From the NCBI RefSeq assembly GCF_000258515.1, contig NZ_AJLF01000002.1, positions 434,001 through 498,000 of the forward strand: a DNA stretch of 64,000 nt, written 5' to 3'. Positions within the stretch are counted from its first letter, which is position 1, and each line of letters starts with the position of its first letter. Below the pieces are notes generated by a model. It was not told the origin of the DNA and did not search any database. It saw only the letters and a program-made list of their open reading frames with translations. This document shows positions 15,852-25,820 of this stretch, in pieces. Both the position numbers and the translations under genes were made by a program. Source of the DNA: Thermococcus zilligii AN1 (GTDB lineage Archaea > Methanobacteriota_B > Thermococci > Thermococcales > Thermococcaceae).

Positions 15852-16409
15852 TCAAAGCTCGTAGATGACTGTCCTGTTGAAGGACTCTTCGGCGGCCCTG
15901 GCGTTCTTCTCGCCGAGCGCTCCCGAGAAGGTCTCCTGGATGGCTTCCTTGACGTGGTCGAGCCCGACTATCCCGGTGGCCTTGGCGACTGCACCGAGGA
16001 TTGCCGTGTTGGTAACGGGAACACCGAGGATTTCGAGGGCTATGCCGGTAGCGTCAACGAGGGCCAGCTTCCCCGGCTTCTTCTTGAGTTTTGTGAGAAC
16101 CTCTTCCTTGCTCTTCTCGGTGTTGACGATGACGGTTCCACCTTCCTTGAGACCGGCCGTAACGTCGACGGTGTCGAGGAGCGAGGGGTCGAGGACCACA
16201 ACGACGTCCGGCTCGTAGATCTGGGTCTTAATCCTTATCGGCTTGTCGTCGATCCTGGTAAAGGCTGTAACCGGTGCTCCACGCCTTTCAACCCCGAAGA
16301 ACGGGAACGCCTGGACGTATTTGCCTTCCCTAAAAGCGGCTGAGGCTAAAATGTTGGCGGCCGTAACCGCACCCTGTCCACCCCTACCGTGAAAACGAAT
16401 CTCGATCAT
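15852..16409 (-). CDS. porG: Gamma subunit shared by POR and VOR
   Basis: 185 aa. [16 protein letters not shown] at the N-terminus and the [12 protein letters not shown] block are typical of the gamma domain of 2-oxoacid:ferredoxin oxidoreductases. In Pyrococcus one gamma gene serves both POR and VOR; only one is present here and it heads the operon. The promoter is read on the minus strand as CCTAAATAAATGC (16463-16451), about 45 bp upstream. Confidence 0.95.
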
Positions 16410-16450
16410 TCTCCATGCCTCCTGGGTTTTTCAGTCTGGATTAGTCCGGA

Positions 16451-16485
16451 GCATTTATTTAGGTTTCGGTATTGACCTAAAACCT
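16451..16485 (-). promoter_or_regulatory. porG promoter with upstream inverted repeat
   Basis: The TATA-like CTAAATAAA lies at 16452-16463 (minus strand). Directly upstream, AGGTTT (16461-16466) and AAACCT (16480-16485) are a 6-bp inverted repeat with an inner GGT-ATTG-ACC, giving a near-symmetric 25-bp element. It does not match GTTn3AAC. It may be an operator for the whole por/vor cluster. Confidence 0.4.
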
Positions 16486-16486
16486 C

Positions 16487-16716
16487 CTCGGCAGACGTCT
16501 TTGGGCAAGAGTGAACATTACCGGGCGCTGGTGATGGTATCCTTGCAGGGAATGGAAGTATGCCGCCCGGTGAGGTATCCACGGCTCAGGCCATAGTTAG
16601 GGGTGCTGCCGGTGTTCTCGCCACGGGGCTCTCGCCACCCCTGAGGGACATGGCCTTTGCACACGGTGGGCGAGAAGATAACTGCTCCCTCGGTGAGCTC
16701 AAGTCAGGCTCACCCG
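16487..16716 (+). ncRNA. Candidate structured non-coding RNA
   Basis: This 300-bp gap between porG and hflX holds no convincing protein gene. It contains nested perfect inverted repeats: ACCGGGCG (16520-16527)/CGCCCGGT (16564-16571), AGGCCAT (16590s)/ATGGCCT (16650s), AGGGGTG/CACCCCT inside that pair, and GGTGAGC/GCTCACC at the right end overlapping the hflX stop. CTCGCCAC occurs twice and can pair with GTGGGCGAG, so alternative folds exist. An ACA triplet follows the second stem closely, as in H/ACA RNAs, but the geometry is not canonical. The strand is uncertain; purine-rich loops favour plus. It lacks RNase P and SRP RNA signatures. Confidence 0.4.
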
Positions 16717-18020
16717 CCGTTTTCCGGCTGTTCCGCTTCCCCGGGCTCGTTTAAATGCTCTATCCTGACGTTCATCTTTGTGAGCTCCTTTATCATTCCC
16801 GCCTGAAGGAGCGCGTGGACAACGGTGCTTTCCCCGTACTGGACGTTCAAAACCTCCCCGATTGCCTCAATTATTGAAATTATTCTCCCGGCGTCCTCGG
16901 TTGGCGGTATTACGACCTTAAACGCCCTGTATTTAGGCAGTTCTGGAATCGACTCCTCAAGTGCGCTATAAAGCTCCTCGAGGCGGCCTTCCTTTGCCGA
17001 GATTTTAACTATGGCCCTGACGTTGGGGGCAACTTCTTCAAGGAGATTTCCCAGCAGTCTCGCCTTCTCCCTGGCATCTTCCTCCTCCACGAGGTCTATC
17101 TTGTTCAAGGCAATTATCATGGGCTTGTCAAGGGCCCTAAGCTCCCTGAGAACCTTGAATGAGGCGAGGAACTTCCTCCTTATCTCCGCCCAGGGCTCAC
17201 TCACATCCAGAACGAGGACTATTACGTCAGCCCGGGTTATCTCCTCCAGAGTTGAATGGAAGGCTTCTACAATGAACGGCGGGAGGTTGTCGATGAAGCC
17301 GACCGTGTCCGTTACCAGGGCCCTTTTCTGTCCGAGTTTGAATCTCCTCGTGGTTGTGGCCAGGGTTGTGAACATCTGTTGCTTTACTTCGACTTCTTCG
17401 CCAGTTAGGGCATTAAGCAGGGTGGATTTGCCCGCGTTGGTGTAGCCGGCTAAGGCCACGAGAATAAACCCCATTTCCTCTCTTCTTTTTCTCTTGACTT
17501 CTCTGTCCGCCCTGACTTTTTCGAGTTCCTCCCTTATCTTCCCCATCCTGTAGCGTATGTGCTTCAGGTACTGCTGGGTCTGATACTCACCCATCCCCTT
17601 GAAGCCCGCCCTGTCGCCGAGCTTTATTCTTCTTATTGCCTCCTTCACGAGGGGCACCTCGTACTGGAGCGAGGCGAGCTCGACCTGGAGCTTGGCCTCC
17701 CTGGAGTGGGCCCTCTTCTCGAATATCTCAAGGACGAGCTGCCAGCGGTCGATGACCTCAACCCTGAGTTCCTTCCACAGGTTGTAGGCCTGGCTTGGCG
17801 TGAGCCTGTTCGCGAAGACCACCTTATCCGGCCTCAGCTCTTCAACGAGCCTTTTGAGCTCCTCGAGCTTTCCCCTGCCTATGTTGTACCTCGGATGCTC
17901 TTCCCTGTTCTGTTCAAGTATCCCCAGAACTTCGTAGCCAGCACTCTTCAAAAGCTCCTCAAATTCATCCCTGCTGAGCCTCTCGCGCCGCGAATTTCGT
18001 ATGACGCCTACTGCCCTCAT
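16710..18020 (-). CDS. hflX: GTPase HflX
   Basis: 436 aa from ATG 18020 (MRAVGVIRNS); upstream in-frame codons have no family match. The N-terminal HflX subdomain (about 1-180) and coiled coil precede a G domain with GYTNAGKS (G1), TLATTTRRF (G2), DTVGFI (G3) and NKID (G4). HflX binds the large ribosomal subunit and rescues or splits stalled ribosomes, notably under heat stress in bacteria; archaeal homologues also bind 50S. It is divergent from kae1 with overlapping promoters in 90 bp. Confidence 0.94.
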   Translation of the reverse strand: MRAVGVIRNSRRERLSRDEFEELLKSAGYEVLGILEQNREEHPRYNIGRGKLEELKRLVEELRPDKVVFANRLTPSQAYNLWKELRVEVIDRWQLVLEIFEKRAHSREAKLQVELASLQYEVPLVKEAIRRIKLGDRAGFKGMGEYQTQQYLKHIRYRMGKIREELEKVRADREVKRKRREEMGFILVALAGYTNAGKSTLLNALTGEEVEVKQQMFTTLATTTRRFKLGQKRALVTDTVGFIDNLPPFIVEAFHSTLEEITRADVIVLVLDVSEPWAEIRRKFLASFKVLRELRALDKPMIIALNKIDLVEEEDAREKARLLGNLLEEVAPNVRAIVKISAKEGRLEELYSALEESIPELPKYRAFKVVIPPTEDAGRIISIIEAIGEVLNVQYGESTVVHALLQAGMIKELTKMNVRIEHLNEPGEAEQPENGG

Positions 18021-18094
18021 ATTCCATCTGTAACCCCATTGGAGAAGGGCTTTAAAACGGCATCGGAACCCACAACCTTTTTGAACACTGCTAA

Positions 18095-19848
<1,754 letters not shown>

Positions 19849-19857
19849 GGGTTGCCC

Positions 19858-20334
19858 ATGGGAAAGAAACCCTACAGGAAAGTGGTTGTTGGGGGAACCT
19901 TCGACAGGCTCCACCTCGGCCATAAAGCCCTTCTGAGGAAGGCCTTCGAGGTGGGAGAATACGTATACGTCGGACTCACATCTGACGAGATGGTAAAGGA
20001 CAAGCCCTACGCCGAAATGATTCTTCCCTACGAGGCCCGCTTGAGGGATCTGCTCAAGTTCTTCGAGGTCAACGGCTATTCGAACTACCGCGTTATAAAA
20101 ATCCACACGGCAATAGGCTTTGCAGACAGGATGAAAAGCCTCGAAGCTATCGTTGTGAGCGAAGAAACCTACAAAGGCGCCCTGGTAGTTAACAGGGCAA
20201 GGGAAGAGAGGGGTTTGCCACCGCTTGATATAATAACCATCGGGCTCGTGAAGGGCAAGACGGGAGCCAAAATAAGCTCTTCCCTAATACGGGCCGGGCT
20301 TATAGACCCCTTCGGGAACCCGCTGAAAAAGTGA
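19858..20334 (+). CDS. coaD: Phosphopantetheine adenylyltransferase (archaeal CoaD)
   Basis: 158 aa from ATG 19858 (GTGAGGGTTGCCC upstream). The nucleotidyltransferase motif GGTFDRLHLGH and the late KISSSLIR block identify the archaeal/eukaryotic PPAT family. It makes dephospho-CoA from 4'-phosphopantetheine and ATP in CoA biosynthesis. It sits nine bases after the DUF835 gene on the same strand. Confidence 0.93.
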   Translation: MGKKPYRKVVVGGTFDRLHLGHKALLRKAFEVGEYVYVGLTSDEMVKDKPYAEMILPYEARLRDLLKFFEVNGYSNYRVIKIHTAIGFADRMKSLEAIVVSEETYKGALVVNRAREERGLPPLDIITIGLVKGKTGAKISSSLIRAGLIDPFGNPLKK

Positions 20335-20339
20335 AAGCC

Positions 20340-21092
20340 TCAAAGGCCCGTGGGCTCGTCTATGAAGAAAACTTCGAGGCCAAACTTCTCCCTTAAAAGC
20401 CCCATGAGGGCCTTTACTCCGAGCGTCTCGGTCTTGTAGTGGCCCGCAACGAGGACGCTCTGCGGAAGGTCCATCGCCATTAGATAATCCGCGTGCCCCA
20501 GCTCACCTGTTATGAGGAGGTCGACCCCCTTCCTCCAGGCCTCTTCTAAGGCGAACGCGCCAGCACCGCTTACCGCTCCAACCGTTTTAATCTCTCTCTT
20601 CCCGAACCCGTAGGTTTTAACCGCTGTATCGAGCCTCTCAGCTATCATCCCCGCGATCTTCTCAATTGACCGCGCCTCCTCAAATTCCCCCCAGAAGCCG
20701 ATTGAAAGGCCCCTGTACTCCCCGAAGGGGCCCCTGGGTTCAAGGCCGAGGAGCCTCAGAAGCCCGGCGTTGTTCCCCAGCTCCGGGTGAGCGTCGAGTG
20801 GTAAATGGGCGACGTAGAGGTTTATCCCGCTCTCGAGGAGGGCCCTGAGGCGTTTGTAGTGCACCCCAGTGATGTAGCTCAGCCCGCCCCATATCATGCC
20901 GTGGTGCACAACCAGCATGTCAGCCTTTGCCTTTGCGGCCTTCTCAATGGTTCTCAGCGTCGTGTCGACCGCAAAAGCGACCCTCCCAACTTCCTCCTTT
21001 CCCTCAACCTGGAGGCCGTTGCTCGACTTATCTGGGTAAGCAGAGACCTGGAGGTAGCCATCAAGGAAGGCAACCAGTTCATCCCTATCCAT
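20340..21092 (-). CDS. NIF3-family metal-binding protein
   Basis: 250 aa from ATG 21092 (AGGTGGGAAT upstream). Family features: DKSSNGLQVEG, VHHGMIWGG, YVAHLPLDAHPELGNN, ITGELGHADYLMA and VLVAGHYKTE. The His, Asp and Glu residues form the dinuclear metal site. NIF3/YbgI proteins are widespread and related to GTP cyclohydrolase I type 2, but their physiological reaction is unsettled. It is convergent with coaD (5 bp apart) and divergent from elp3. Confidence 0.88.
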   Translation of the reverse strand: MDRDELVAFLDGYLQVSAYPDKSSNGLQVEGKEEVGRVAFAVDTTLRTIEKAAKAKADMLVVHHGMIWGGLSYITGVHYKRLRALLESGINLYVAHLPLDAHPELGNNAGLLRLLGLEPRGPFGEYRGLSIGFWGEFEEARSIEKIAGMIAERLDTAVKTYGFGKREIKTVGAVSGAGAFALEEAWRKGVDLLITGELGHADYLMAMDLPQSVLVAGHYKTETLGVKALMGLLREKFGLEVFFIDEPTGL

Positions 21093-21169
21093 ATTCCCAC
21101 CTCTGTCGCGAATCGTTCCCTTTACCATCCTCAACCCTTTTAAAACCGCCCATCAATCTTGGCGGGAGG

Positions 21170-22951
21170 ATGGACATGGAAGGCGAGAGCTTTGAGAAGG
21201 CCGTCGATGAGATAGCGAGGGCCGTCTTGTCTGGCGAGATAAGGAACAGGGAAGAGCTCAACCGCTGGAAGATTATCGTATCCCGGAAGTATCACCTCTC
21301 CAAGATTCCCGGCAATTCAGACATACTCAGGGCTATTCCCGAAGAGGAGCGCGGGCGCTTTAGGGAGCTCCTCAGGAGGAAGCCGACCAGGACAATAAGC
21401 GGTGTGGCCGTTGTGGCCATGATGACGAAGCCCTTCCCCTGCCCCCACGGGCGTTGCCTCTATTGTCCCGGCGGGCCCGCCGTTGGTTCTCCGCAGAGTT
21501 ACACGGGGAAGGAGCCCTCCGCGCTGAGGGCGGTGCAGAGCGCTTACCATCCATACATCATCATGATGCGCAGGCTAAAGCAGCTTACCGACATAGGCCA
21601 CGACGTCGACAAGGTCGAGGTGATAATCCAGGGTGGAACCTTCCCGGCGGTTGACCTCGATTACCAGGAGTGGTACATCAAAGAGGCCTTCAAGGCGATG
21701 AACGACTTCCCTCACTTCAGGGACATCGAGAACCTCGAGGAGAAGCTCGTAAGGTTGATCGTCAGGAAAGACGAGTCCGTTTTTGAGGAGGACCCCAAGT
21801 TCAGGGAGGCCTGGGAGAGAACACACGGCAGGCCCTACTACTATCTCGAAGACGAGCAGAGGAAGAACGAGAGGGCCAGGGTCAGGATGGTTGGTTTAAC
21901 GATAGAAACGCGCCCGGACTGGGCCTTCGAGAGGCAGATAGACAGGATGCTCCGCTTCGGGGCAACCAGGGTTGAACTGGGCGTCCAAACGCTTTTCAAC
22001 TTCATCCACGAGAGAACGAAGAGGGGCCACGGCGTTGAGGAGATAATCAAGGCCACCCAGCTTTTGAGGGATGCGGGACTTAAAATCAACTACCACATAA
22101 TGCCCGGTTTGCCCGGAAGCAACTTCGAGAGGGATTTGTACACGTTTAAGGCCATCTTCGATGACCCGCGCTTCAGGCCAGACATGCTCAAGATTTACCC
22201 GACGCTGGTCACAGCAGATGCGCCCCTCTACTCGCTGTACAAAGCCGGAAAATACAGGCCCTACACCACCGAGGAGGCCGTTGAGCTCCTCGTCGAGGCC
22301 TACAGGCACTTCCCCAAGTGGGTCAGGGTAATGAGAATCCAGCGCGACATACCTGTTCAGTTAATCGTTGACGGCGTGAAACACTCGAACCTCGGCCAGC
22401 TCGTCTTCAATGAGCTCATCAAGCGCGGCGTAAGGCCGAGGGAGATACGCTTCAGGGAAGTCGGCCATCAGATGGAGAAGTTCGGAATCGAGCCCGAAAT
22501 CGAGCACATAAAGCTCCTCCGCGAGGATTATGATGCCGCTGGCGGGAAAGAGATCTTCCTCAGCTTTGAAGATACGAAGAACGACATCCTGATCGGCTTT
22601 CTCCGCCTGAGGATTCCGAGCGAAAAGGCCCACAGGAAGGAGATAAACTGCTGTCCCTCGGCCATAGTCAGGGAGCTCCACGTCTACGGCCCGCTGGTGC
22701 CCATAGGGGAGAAGCCAAAATACGAGTGGCAGCACCGCGGCTATGGCAGGGAACTGCTGGCTGAGGCGGAGAGGATAGCCAGGGAAGAGTTTGATATGAA
22801 GAAGATGCTCGTTATAAGCGGCGTTGGCGTGAGGGAGTACTACAGGAAGTTTGGCTACAGGAAGAACGGCCCCTACGTCGCCAAAAGGCTCGACAAAAGC
22901 TATGCAGACTACAAAAAGAGCGAGAACTTCGACGCCCACCTGAACACGTAG
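21170..22951 (+). CDS. elp3: tRNA uridine(34) acetyltransferase Elp3
   Basis: 593 aa from ATG 21170 with GGCGGGAGG directly upstream. A radical SAM domain has its cluster cysteines in CPHGRCLYC (Cys91, Cys96, Cys99), and a GNAT acetyltransferase domain occupies about 450-593 (HRGYGRELLAEAERIA, YYRKFGYRK). Archaeal Elp3 alone makes 5-carboxymethyl-type modification at U34 using SAM and acetyl-CoA. The longer upstream reading overlaps the NIF3 gene antisense and is rejected. Confidence 0.95.
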   Translation: MDMEGESFEKAVDEIARAVLSGEIRNREELNRWKIIVSRKYHLSKIPGNSDILRAIPEEERGRFRELLRRKPTRTISGVAVVAMMTKPFPCPHGRCLYCPGGPAVGSPQSYTGKEPSALRAVQSAYHPYIIMMRRLKQLTDIGHDVDKVEVIIQGGTFPAVDLDYQEWYIKEAFKAMNDFPHFRDIENLEEKLVRLIVRKDESVFEEDPKFREAWERTHGRPYYYLEDEQRKNERARVRMVGLTIETRPDWAFERQIDRMLRFGATRVELGVQTLFNFIHERTKRGHGVEEIIKATQLLRDAGLKINYHIMPGLPGSNFERDLYTFKAIFDDPRFRPDMLKIYPTLVTADAPLYSLYKAGKYRPYTTEEAVELLVEAYRHFPKWVRVMRIQRDIPVQLIVDGVKHSNLGQLVFNELIKRGVRPREIRFREVGHQMEKFGIEPEIEHIKLLREDYDAAGGKEIFLSFEDTKNDILIGFLRLRIPSEKAHRKEINCCPSAIVRELHVYGPLVPIGEKPKYEWQHRGYGRELLAEAERIAREEFDMKKMLVISGVGVREYYRKFGYRKNGPYVAKRLDKSYADYKKSENFDAHLNT

Positions 22952-23010
22952 TCCTGCGGCTCCCCTCGACCTACTTTTCATAAAGTCCTAACCTTTTCAT
23001 TTTCGTAAAA

Positions 23011-23018
23011 TTTTTAAG
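23011..23018 (+). promoter_or_regulatory. TATA box for the 23040 RNA / 23235 transcript
   Basis: TTTTTAAG preceded by an A/T-rich CGTAAAA run fits an archaeal BRE/TATA. The expected transcription start about 25 bp downstream is near 23040, exactly where a stable hairpin begins and almost 200 bp before the next coding start. This supports either an RNA gene or a long structured leader. Confidence 0.5.
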
Positions 23019-23039
23019 CAGGAATGGACAACTTCAAGC

Positions 23040-23221
23040 CAGGGAGTCATCAGCAACGCTCTCTTCCTCCGGGATGGTGTGCCGACCTCTGCACCCTGGA
23101 GGCTCCTGAGCGCTCTTCCACAGGAACGGCCCGGTTCAGAACCACGAGCTAGTGAACTCCACAGTGACCTGCGGAAAGAGAACCGGCCGTGGCGCTTTCA
23201 TGGTTGCAGGTAAAAGTTCCT
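23040..23221 (+). ncRNA. Candidate H/ACA-like structured RNA
   Basis: The 283-bp gap after elp3 lacks a coding signal but is structured. Left hairpin: GGGAG (23042-23046) pairs CTTCC (23115-23119), an open pocket follows, then CCTCCGGG pairs CCTGGAGG (to 23102); ACA comes immediately after the lower stem (23120-23122). That is the H/ACA guide layout, although the pocket-to-ACA distance is 17 nt against the usual 14-16. A right hairpin is closed by GGAAC/GTTCC (23216-23220) with an inner CCGGTTC/GAACCGG. The end of the RNA is not defined; it could be the leader of the next gene. Confidence 0.45.
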
Positions 23222-23234
23222 GAGGTGCTGGGAG

Positions 23235-23762
23235 ATGAAGATTTCCTACGAGACATCGTCCGGGCTTAAGGTGGTTGCCATAGCCCTTCTCTTTGGGCTG
23301 ACCCTCTTCTACTTAGTCTACTACTCCATAATCTCCTACAACCTCGTGCCGTATGGGGTGGCCTCTCCAAAGGGCCAGATACTACTCATGCAGAACATAA
23401 CTCTGGGTGGCTTCAGCTGGAATAATGCCGTGGACCTTCACAGCAACCTTGTCCTTAAAGGTAGCGAGGACTATGGCGATTATGTGGTCTTTAGACTCAT
23501 AACGCCGGGATGGTGCATGGACGTGGTGGTCTGGGATGAAAAGAGGTACACTAAAAAGGCAAGCTGCGTCCGCGAGGTCACTATATCGAAGTACACCTTC
23601 AACACGCTTCCTGGTTCCTACTGGTACCTCGATGGCTCCTATCATCTGATACTCTACAGGCCGGAGGGAATTCCCGAAAACTACGAGCTGGTGAACTTCA
23701 CGGTGACCTACGGGCCGAAATCTGACTGGGGCGCCTTCAAGGCCGCCTATCCGAAAAAATAA
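23235..23762 (+). CDS. Membrane-anchored hypothetical protein
   Basis: 175 aa with one N-terminal membrane segment (VVAIALLFGLTLFYLVYYSII, residues about 12-32) and an outward domain rich in aromatic and beta-strand-like residues (YDGY-type turns, WYLDGSYHLILYRP). Two cysteines (WCMD and SCVRE) could form an external disulfide. I recognise no family. A GGTGCTGGGAG ribosome site supports ATG 23235. The unusually long structured leader is the odd point. Confidence 0.6.
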   Translation: MKISYETSSGLKVVAIALLFGLTLFYLVYYSIISYNLVPYGVASPKGQILLMQNITLGGFSWNNAVDLHSNLVLKGSEDYGDYVVFRLITPGWCMDVVVWDEKRYTKKASCVREVTISKYTFNTLPGSYWYLDGSYHLILYRPEGIPENYELVNFTVTYGPKSDWGAFKAAYPKK

Positions 23763-23801
23763 AAAGAGCCGAGCTCCAAACTTAGGGCTAAAAATGGATT
23801 T

Positions 23802-23863
23802 AGCCTCCCAAGGGGTTACCTTTTCTCGAGGGCTTGCCCTTCAGGGGGGTAGGTCTGGAGGCT
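23802..23863. repeat. Long inverted repeat between 23235 gene and 23944 gene
   Basis: AGCCTCC (23802-23808) and GGAGGCT (23857-23863) form a perfect 7-bp stem around a loop that itself holds GAGGGC-TT-GCCCTTC. Together they make a branched hairpin of about 60 nt, 40 bp after the stop of the upstream gene. It could be a terminator-like or processed RNA structure; nothing identifies it further. Confidence 0.4.
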
Positions 23864-23943
23864 CCCGCGACGAAGATTTACTTTCCCAGACCAGTGCAAG
23901 AAATTGTTCGATGACTTTTTAACCCTGGGGTGGAATGGTTTCC

Positions 23944-24471
23944 ATGCGCTTCAAGCCCAGACCCTTCGCCGGGCCGGTGCCGTTCAAATGCCTCCACTGC
24001 CTCGACTGTTGCAGGGGGAGGCACGTCTATCTGACGCTGAAGGACATCGAGGGGATAGCAAGAAAAGGCCATGATCCCCAGGACTTCGTTACTTTCTCTA
24101 TTGAGGGAAATCAAATCCGCTTCGTCCTCACGGTGAGGGAGTGGGACCTCGGCTGCGTCTTCCACGACCTGGAGACGGGCAAATGCAGGATCCACGACGT
24201 CAATCCAATAATCTGCAGGATCTACCCGTTCATGGTCTCTAAGAAACCCCTCGGCATCCAGGGCGAGAAGCCCTTCGAGTACAAAGGTAAAAAGCTCTGG
24301 CTCTACTACGACGAGGGCTGTCCGGGGATAAAAGCCGAAGAGCCGGAAACTGTGATAAGCCCGGAAGAGATAGCTGAACTCGGCCTTGAATTCGAGAGGG
24401 AGCTTGAGGGGACGGACTTGGAGGGTCTTGCCGAGCTGATAGAGCGTCTTGAGGGGGATGGTTATGACTGA
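23944..24471 (+). CDS. YkgJ-family cysteine-cluster protein
   Basis: 175 aa from ATG 23944; ATG 23935 is in frame but too close to the GGGGTG site. The motif CLHCLDCC at about residues 17-24, then [26 protein letters not shown], matches the CxxCxxCC (YkgJ) family, whose cysteines are predicted to bind Zn or an Fe-S cluster. Function is unknown; members are sometimes near modification enzymes. It overlaps the next gene by 8 bases. Confidence 0.85.
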   Translation: MRFKPRPFAGPVPFKCLHCLDCCRGRHVYLTLKDIEGIARKGHDPQDFVTFSIEGNQIRFVLTVREWDLGCVFHDLETGKCRIHDVNPIICRIYPFMVSKKPLGIQGEKPFEYKGKKLWLYYDEGCPGIKAEEPETVISPEEIAELGLEFERELEGTDLEGLAELIERLEGDGYD

Positions 24472-24967
24472 GGTCCTCCGCTACCGCCGCGCCTCTGCCT
24501 GGGAGTACGATCTGATCCTCCGCGAGGCCGAGAAGTACGGCGAGCTTAAACACCGCACGTTCGCGGTGGTTGAGGGCAAGTTCAGGGACGTCTACGCGGT
24601 GAACGGGAGGGTCTGGCGGGAAGTGGAGAACCTCAGGATAAACCCCTACGCCTACGGCACCTTCGTTGGTACAATAAAAGTGGACAACCTCGTGGAGAAG
24701 TTCTACCCCAACGTCGAGTTCTTTTACTTCGTTGATGTTAAGAAGAACTACGCGGTCTTAACCCCCAGGGCGGGCTTCCTCTTCACGACCGGGAAGGACG
24801 TGCCGAAGAGCGGCGTACGCTCTTACAACTGGCAGGGCACAAAGAAGCTCGTGATCTACGACGAGAACGGTGTAATCCTCGGCATAGGCCGGATAAACCC
24901 CGGGAGCAGGGAAAAGTTCATCCTGAACGTGACCGACGTTGGAGAGTTTCTGAGGAGGAACCGCTGA
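24464..24967 (+). CDS. PUA-domain-like RNA-binding protein
   Basis: 167 aa from ATG 24464, overlapping the preceding stop (ATGACTGA). The C-terminal half (about 90-165) resembles a PUA or RsmF-type RNA-binding module: a [18 protein letters not shown] segment and [12 protein letters not shown]. No catalytic domain is visible. With the YkgJ partner it may be a two-part RNA-related unit; this is inference. Confidence 0.55.
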   Translation: MTEVLRYRRASAWEYDLILREAEKYGELKHRTFAVVEGKFRDVYAVNGRVWREVENLRINPYAYGTFVGTIKVDNLVEKFYPNVEFFYFVDVKKNYAVLTPRAGFLFTTGKDVPKSGVRSYNWQGTKKLVIYDENGVILGIGRINPGSREKFILNVTDVGEFLRRNR

Positions 24968-24988
24968 CTTTTCTCACCGGACGTAACC

Positions 24989-25033
24989 TTTTTAAGAACC
25001 TCGAGTTAGAGTACAATGGTAACGAAAGGTAAC
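24989..25033 (+). promoter_or_regulatory. Promoter of the KaiC-type gene with GGTAAC direct repeats
   Basis: CTTTTTAAG (24989-24997) is the TATA box. Two direct repeats GGTAAC at 25018-25023 and 25028-25033, exactly 10 bp apart, sit at the expected transcription start; an inverse-like CGTAACC lies just upstream of the TATA box. The spacing of one helical turn suggests a dimeric regulator, possibly the HTH protein two genes down. Confidence 0.4.
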
Positions 25034-25050
25034 TAAAGGGGGTGACGCTC

Positions 25051-25797
25051 ATGATCAAGAGAGTGAAGACGGGAATTCCAGGGATGGACGAGATACTCCA
25101 CGGGGGAATCCCGGAGCGAAACGTCGTCCTGCTCAGCGGTGGGCCGGGAACGGGGAAGAGCATCTTTTCCCAGCAGTTCCTCTGGAACGGCCTCCAGATG
25201 GGCGAGCCCGGGATCTACGTGGCCCTTGAAGAGCACCCGGTTCAGGTAAGGCAGAACATGGCCCAGTTCGGCTGGGACGTCAGGAAGTACGAAGAGGAAG
25301 GGCTCTTCGCGATGGTCGACGCCTTCACAGCGGGAATCGGCAAGAGCAAGGAGTACGAAAAGTACCTGGTTCCTGATTTAACAGACCTCAGGGGGTTCAT
25401 AGACGTCCTCAGGACGGCCGTGAAAGACACCGGGGCGAAGAGACTTGTGGTTGACTCCGTCACGACCCTCTACATAAACAAGCCCGCAATGGCGAGGAGC
25501 ATAGTCATGCAGCTGAAGAGGGTTCTCGCGGGTTTGGGAGTTACGAGCATCCTCGTCAGCCAGATAAGCGTTGGAGAGAGGGGCTTCGGTGGGCCGGGAG
25601 TTGAGCACGGTGTTGATGGCATAATCCGCCTCGACCTCGACGAGATAGATGGCGAACTAAAGCGCTCGCTGATAGTCTGGAAGATGCGCGGGACGAGCCA
25701 CAGCATGAGGAGGCACCCCTTCGAGATAACCGACGGCGGGATAATCGTCCACCACGATAAGGTTCTGAAGAGAGGGGGAATTTTCGAAACCGAATGA
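25051..25797 (+). CDS. KaiC/RadA-like ATPase (UPF0273 type)
   Basis: 248 aa from ATG 25051 (GGGGGTGACGCTC upstream). A single KaiC domain: [16 protein letters not shown], Walker [22 protein letters not shown], Walker [11 protein letters not shown] and LVSQISVGE. It belongs to the single-domain archaeal KaiC-like proteins such as the Pyrococcus UPF0273 protein, whose role is unknown but may involve signalling or ATP-dependent complex switching. It overlaps the next reading frame; the neighbour is an HTH/coiled-coil protein. Confidence 0.88.
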   Translation: MIKRVKTGIPGMDEILHGGIPERNVVLLSGGPGTGKSIFSQQFLWNGLQMGEPGIYVALEEHPVQVRQNMAQFGWDVRKYEEEGLFAMVDAFTAGIGKSKEYEKYLVPDLTDLRGFIDVLRTAVKDTGAKRLVVDSVTTLYINKPAMARSIVMQLKRVLAGLGVTSILVSQISVGERGFGGPGVEHGVDGIIRLDLDEIDGELKRSLIVWKMRGTSHSMRRHPFEITDGGIIVHHDKVLKRGGIFETE

Positions 25798-25820
25798 AAA
25801 GCTGGAAGGAGGTGATGGGG

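Noticed and set aside
16487-16716. RNase P RNA or SRP RNA
   Set aside because: The universally conserved RNase P cores and the SRP domain IV loop sequences are not present.
16560-16754. A 64-codon plus-strand frame in the porG-hflX gap
   Set aside because: It overlaps the hflX end, has no ribosome site or known motif, and coincides with perfect inverted repeats, so an RNA is more likely.
20927-21169. N-terminal extension of elp3
   Set aside because: It lies antisense in the NIF3 gene, lacks family similarity, and ATG 21170 has a good ribosome site.
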